Origin: Euperipatoides rowelli
Taxonomy: Eukaryota; Onychophora; Udeonychophora; Euonychophora; Peripatopsidae
NCBI GenBank assembly: GCA_003024985.2
Contig: PXIH01S0054368.1
Reading direction: 5' to 3' (one strand)
DNA: 11,188 nucleotides
Made by a program: the position numbers and the translations under genes. A model generated the notes under the pieces. It was not told the DNA's origin, did no database searches, and worked only from the letters and a program-made list of their open reading frames with translations. Positions 7,533 through 11,188 of this stretch are shown one piece after another; position 1 is the first letter of the stretch; every line of letters starts with the position of its first letter.

Positions 7533-8353
7533 TGCCTACTACCTCATGACAATTCAAATTTTTACAATTAAATTAAACTGTTCACATAATCTCAGGAAAC
7601 AACGGACCTCAGTGGACTCTGTGTTTGCCTTTTTAAAGGACTCTCAGGACGATCTAAAAATTTGCATATTTTTGACGTCTTATAAAGGATCCAACAAGAT
7701 AAAATACATGGACATTAAACGTGGTTCAAAGTGACAAGGTTCTAACCAGGTCATCCTAGTACTTCCAGTTGTCGTCTGTAGCATTTCCAAAGTTTATCCT
7801 TTTTGTTGAATTATTTATATTTGTCGTGTTAGTCTAGTCTTCATTTCTTTAACCAGGAGGGTCAAGTTGCACTCGGTTGTAGTGACGTACCCTGTCATCA
7901 CACAAGCAAAAGTGATTTATATATGTGACAGGACAATGTTATATAAAATGAGTTCCTACGGTAAAAATTTAAGAAACAATTGCCAAAGTTACCTTGCCAT
8001 ACAGCGCATGAGAAGCCAAACATAAGTTAGCTGTATTCAGGGATTTAAACAAAAAATTTAAAAGGTAAAAAAAAAAAAGAAGAAAAGAGCGAAACTAAGT
8101 TTTACTACNTCTATTTATTGAAGGATTTCTATTTACTTTTGTGTCATTTTTTAGAATAGTGTTTTTATTTAAGATTGTTTTTAACAAATTTATACAGACG
8201 TAGATACAAATTATTTGAAGTATGTCTACAAAGGATTACTTCGCATTTTATGGAGAAAAAAATAGTCAACATATTTCATAATTTTATCTCTACAATTGAA
8301 TTATAACCACGATGGATTTTTCGTGAAGATCTATAGATAATCTTTTAAAAAAA

Positions 8354-8656
8354 ATGTCCCAGTATTTTTATTTCGATTTGTGGGGGACCAGTTTATTCCT
8401 TTGTGTTTGCCTGCTAATCTACTATGTTGCACTTGTGAGCTTTCTGGCACATACCTTTTATTTTTGTTTACTTTGCTGGCATCGTATTACCCCCTATCCC
8501 TCCTTAAATTTACAGTGCTCGTTATTTCTTGGCTTTTTGGTGCTTTGTTTTAAACTTCTGCGTTTTTTAGTCACGTTTTGTGAATCACCTCCTTTGACTT
8601 CCTCACTGCAAGGATCATTCCCAAAAATATGGAGAATATTTATTACCATGGAGTAA
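8354..8656 (+). other. Pyrimidine-rich block with an accidental open frame
   Basis: This 300-base block has a strong T and C bias on the plus strand and is slightly less AT-rich than its surroundings. It is open for 100 codons, and the conceptual product is almost wholly hydrophobic (runs of F, L, C), which is what T-rich DNA produces in that frame. The ATG follows an A-run with no sign of a promoter. I treat it as UTR sequence, not a gene, although a small membrane protein cannot be excluded. Confidence 0.45.
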
Positions 8657-9180
8657 ACCAAGGAAAATACAACTTGATCAGAGTATAATAGGACTGAACC
8701 TTGCAAGGACTATTTATTTTATTTTATTTTGAATGGGGGCACAGGGAATGAAATTATTTTTTTCCCCTTTTCAAATTTATGTGAAGTATATTTGCCTTTG
8801 GGATTAACAGAAAAAAATATTAGTCCTACCGGAATAGCATCTCAGGGATAACACAGATGATGAAAAATTACCCAGAGACCTCATGTAGCAGTGTCGAGTC
8901 GAAGGAAGTACCAAAGATTTTTATTTCTCTTGCAAGCTTTGAATGTCAACTGTTTTTAAGTCTAGATAGTTTTAATTTGTTAATTGTAGTGTAAATTGCA
9001 CATAACATATATAGTCTCATTACTAGCCTTGCTTAGCTCAACTAATCATAATACTAACATTTTGCCTAAAAATTCTGTTTGCAACATGTTTTTTGTGCAA
9101 AATTCTCAATCTGAATCTTCTGGCAAGATTTGTTAGCTAAATAAGTTATTTTTTTAATGTATAAATTTAAATTATTTAAA

Positions 9181-9205
9181 CAATTATTTCATTTTCAAAT
9201 AATTG
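9181..9205. repeat. 9-bp inverted repeat, 7-base loop
   Basis: CAATTATTT (9181-9189) and AAATAATTG (9197-9205) are perfect reverse complements around CATTTTC. The stem is AT-only except at one closing pair, so it is weak in RNA, and it may be fortuitous in this AT-rich stretch. Confidence 0.4.
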
Positions 9206-9246
9206 CTTTTTTTTTATTAATTTATAATTTTATTTTATATACTATT

Positions 9247-9379
9247 TACAGTATGCTATTTTTACTACAATGTTTTTTTTTTGTTTGTTTTTTTTTTTTT
9301 TCTAAGAAAATAGCCTATATGTAAAAATAATAGATTGGCTTTCTCACTGTGGTTATTTTTTCATATGTAGCCTACTGTA
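9247..9379. mobile_element. MITE-like 133-bp unit with terminal inverted repeats
   Basis: The left end TACAGTATGCTA (9247-9258) and the right end TAGCCTACTGTA (9368-9379) are inverted repeats matching at 11 of 12 positions. Both begin with TA followed by CAGT, as expected for a Tc1/mariner-type TA target and terminus. The interior is T-rich and noncoding. The inverted repeat is short, so the element is a candidate only. It lies next to a decayed Tc1/mariner-like coding remnant. Confidence 0.3.
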
Positions 9380-9477
9380 TTTTGACCAAACTAAAGACTA
9401 AAAAATTAAATTATCAGAAATAATGGAGAAATGGTCCAGGTTATTGTTTCAAACATAAACTTGAAAAAAAATCTTGC

Positions 9478-9819
9478 TTATGATAAGAGGAAACTTGAGA
9501 ATTTTGGATCAAGAATATGTTGCCTCCTGTTTTGCATAATGTATGTGATGTGACCACCGTTAACCATTATTGTATATGTACATATGTTTAATTTCTTGTA
9601 TAGTTCCTTGTAAAACTTTGGTACAATCTGTGAGTCATACTTTAAATACAGCAGACATTTTATTAGTACAGCTATCTGATTCAATTGATTTATATTAAAG
9701 CCAGCAATGTGGATAATTAAAATGAAAGTTTTGGATGCGGGTAAGTCCACATTTTGTTGTGTCTTAACCAGACAATCACATCGATTAGTAAATATTTTTA
9801 CGATATAATTGAAAAGTAA
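9478..9819 (-). pseudogene. Decayed Tc1/mariner-like transposase C-terminal remnant
   Basis: The minus strand is open for 113 codons between a stop at 9820-9822 and the lower end, with no good ATG. The translation contains, in order, QQNVDLPAS, then FILIIH, then QLNQIAVLI, YDSQIVPKFYKEL, a Cys-containing segment and VNGGHITY (VNGGH at 9550-9564). This order resembles the Tc1 transposase C terminus: PARSPDLSPIEH with the third catalytic residue, then EWxxIPQ, then C...ANGGHTRY. The PDL and E of the catalytic segment are not preserved, and I found no upstream DDE domain, so it is a fossil fragment. The comparison is from memory of the family, with no alignment run. Chance similarity is possible. 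Confidence 0.45.
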
Positions 9820-10042
9820 TCAAAAAATATTCTATTCGTTTAACAATAAGGAAAATTGAAATTTGTAAAAAAAATTGAAGATATTGAAATTAAGTTTGTT
9901 GAAACGGGTTTTTCTTTTCTATCTTCCCATAGGTATGAAGGATTTTGGGTACTATGAGAATTTTCTGCTTGTGGATCTTAGTAATTGTTACAAAATGACT
10001 AGTAAGCGTTATTAGGACAAGGAGATAGTTTAAAAATTGTGT

Positions 10043-10054
10043 CACTAGATGGCA
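10043..10054 (+). promoter_or_regulatory. CTCF-like motif
   Basis: CACTAGATGGCA matches every position of the conserved CTCF core CASYAGRKGGCR and is followed by GTGG. It lies downstream of the gene body. CTCF exists in most bilaterians, but this word also occurs in arthropod repeats, so occupancy is uncertain. Confidence 0.3.
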
Positions 10055-10059
10055 GTGGT

Positions 10060-10080
10060 ATTTATTTATTTATTTATTTT
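10060..10080 (+). repeat. (TTTA)n tract, AU-rich-element-like
   Basis: ATTTATTTATTTATTTATTTT contains four overlapping ATTTA pentamers and the TTATTTATT nonamer of class II AU-rich elements. It is also a simple tetranucleotide microsatellite. It would act as an mRNA-stability element only if the transcript reaches this point, for example to the AATAAA at 10162. Confidence 0.4.
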
Positions 10081-10161
10081 GAAAGTTAAAAAAAATGATC
10101 TATTGTCTGTGCCATAGTCATTAAAAGTTTCTTATAAAGAAGAAAATTAATCTTAATGAAT

Positions 10162-10167
10162 AATAAA
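10162..10167 (+). terminator. Candidate poly(A) signal AATAAA
   Basis: This is the first canonical AATAAA after the stop codon that I can find on the plus strand, about 2.6 kb downstream. A GU-rich stretch (GGGGTGTTTTGT) follows almost immediately and further T/G-rich sequence lies at 10200-10230. If used, the 3' UTR would include the antisense transposase remnant and the AU-rich element. Confidence 0.3.
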
Positions 10168-10537
10168 AAGGGGTGTTTTGTCCTCTTATAAATCATCATT
10201 TTTCTTGGGAACTGTTTGTCAAGTTTTATGTCATTATTTTAAAAAAAAATTGTTTAATGAATCCGGGCAATGTTCATTAAATGATAATTAACGAAATTAG
10301 GTTTTTGTTTTTTAAATTTATGGTATACAGTATAGTCTCTATTTATATAAAATACCATTTGATGGGGTTTTGTTTTATTTCAATGAGTAAATATTGAAAA
10401 TAATTATATTCACTAAATTTTTATGATTAAAAAATCACATATTGAAATGAGGTTTGGCCTACTACATTTACTTTATTCTGTTTCTCATTATTGAATGAAT
10501 TTTAAGAAAATTATTTTTTAGAAATATTTTTTATTAT

Positions 10538-10543
10538 AATAAA
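10538..10543 (+). terminator. Second candidate poly(A) signal AATAAA
   Basis: AATAAA in an AT-rich context, with TAGTTTGTACTC starting about 20 bases downstream as a weak GU-rich element. It is an alternative to the site at 10162 and could be chance. Confidence 0.2.
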
Positions 10544-11188
10544 ATTTGCAAACAATTCAAAGTAGTTTGTACTCTACCTCTAGATATTCCATTTTTATAA
10601 CCTGCACATTTATCAATAGGCCTCATATCTTCTGTGCCATATAAAGTTCTAATTTTATACCAGCATTACCTCTCATATATTTTCATTACTATTTTAAAAA
10701 TCCTTTTGAATAGTAGATTGTTTTTATACATTTCTCAAGGACAGTCTACCAACCTTTATAATAGATTTTATATGGTCAAATATTTTAGTAAACTTTACAG
10801 TTTCCTATGCAAGATAGCATATCTAATGTATATGATACTTATTTTTATACAAGATTATATATATATACAGTATATTATATATACGTATTCTTTCGATGTT
10901 GTCGACATTGAGTGCAGTACTATTTCCTGAATATTTTTTATACAGTAGGTACAAAAATACACCGAGTTATCACAGCATTATATATTATGCAGGTTCATAA
11001 CAGTATTAGATGCTGTTGGTCTTGATCATAGACTTTACACATTTATTTATTTTTATAAGCTCTTATCAAACAAAACAGATTTAGTTAAGATTTATTTTCC
11101 ATTTGGCAAAAAAAAAATTAAATCCCATATATCAATTTTTCATTTTAATGTACAGGTATCTTCAATTTTTAATTCCAGTAGGACAAGT
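10544..11188. other. AT-rich DNA without recognised features
   Basis: No gene is supported. The 98-codon plus-strand open frame at 10634-10930 encodes an I/Y/L-rich product typical of AT-rich noncoding DNA. A TA-rich tract occupies about 10857-10884, and TACAGTA words occur at 10866 and 10941. Nothing else stands out. Confidence 0.6.

Larger units (their letters stand above)
7533..9246 (+). other. Presumptive 3' UTR
   Basis: After the TGA at 7530-7532 the sequence becomes AT-rich without a convincing gene. No AATAAA is visible on the plus strand before 10162. ATTAAA variants at 7567-7577 and 7714-7719 are close to the stop and lack an obvious GU-rich follow-up. The stretch lacks the repeat-associated words found upstream of 1500 and after 9247, which fits its being part of the transcription unit. 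An N occurs at 8109. The true 3' end cannot be fixed from sequence. Confidence 0.5.

Noticed and set aside
8354-8656. 100-codon hydrophobic plus-strand open frame
   Set aside because: T-rich composition alone explains a F/L/C-rich product. There is no promoter or recognisable family, and it sits in the presumed 3' UTR.
10634-10930. 98-codon plus-strand open frame
   Set aside because: I/Y/L-rich product expected from AT-rich noncoding DNA, with no domain.
1-11188. tRNA, rRNA, CRISPR array or bacterial operon structure
   Set aside because: No cloverleaf, rRNA-like sequence or regularly spaced repeats were seen. The gene style is eukaryotic, and the only tandem repeat is coding.

Overview
The window looks like nuclear DNA of an animal, most likely an arthropod and possibly a crustacean. 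It is AT-rich, with long A/T homopolymers, a degraded transposon-like remnant, and one large gene that appears to have a spliced 5' leader. The lineage guess rests on the zinc-finger style of the protein and on recurring TAGGCTA and TACAGTA words in the flanks. It is a weak inference. Layout: 1 to about 2450 is noncoding upstream DNA with A/T tracts, short palindromes, a small GC/CCAAT island near 1590-1640 and a nuclear-receptor-type DR1 at 2080-2092. A plausible core promoter (TATA at 2452, initiator near 2483) leads into a short noncoding first exon ending at a GTAAGT donor (2578). An intron of about 680 bases follows, ending in a 21-T tract and AG at 3260. The next exon carries several upstream ATGs and then one uninterrupted coding region, 3339-7532. 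The protein has 1397 residues and 15 C2H2 zinc fingers. Nine widely spaced fingers share a CNKYF...HGI signature, and six divergent fingers form a C-terminal group. Near the N terminus is an RRKQLNP motif resembling the NuRD/RBBP4-binding motif of FOG, SALL, BCL11A and ZEB proteins. In the middle is a tandem hexapeptide array (SPVLTQ) encoded by a young 18-bp repeat. I read it as a nuclear zinc-finger regulator, probably a repressor. I do not recognise a named orthologue, so no symbol is given. From 7533 to about 9240 lies presumptive 3' UTR with no AATAAA seen. From 9247 on the character changes: a 133-bp MITE-like unit with imperfect terminal inverted repeats, then a minus-strand decayed reading frame resembling the C-terminal end of a Tc1/mariner transposase (9478-9819). 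After these come a CTCF-like motif, a UUAUUUAUU-type AU-rich element and candidate poly(A) signals at 10162 and 10538. The rest to 11188 is AT-rich with nothing further recognised. There is one convincing gene; everything else is regulatory or repeat sequence around it. Two ambiguous bases (N) occur, at 5893 and 8109.
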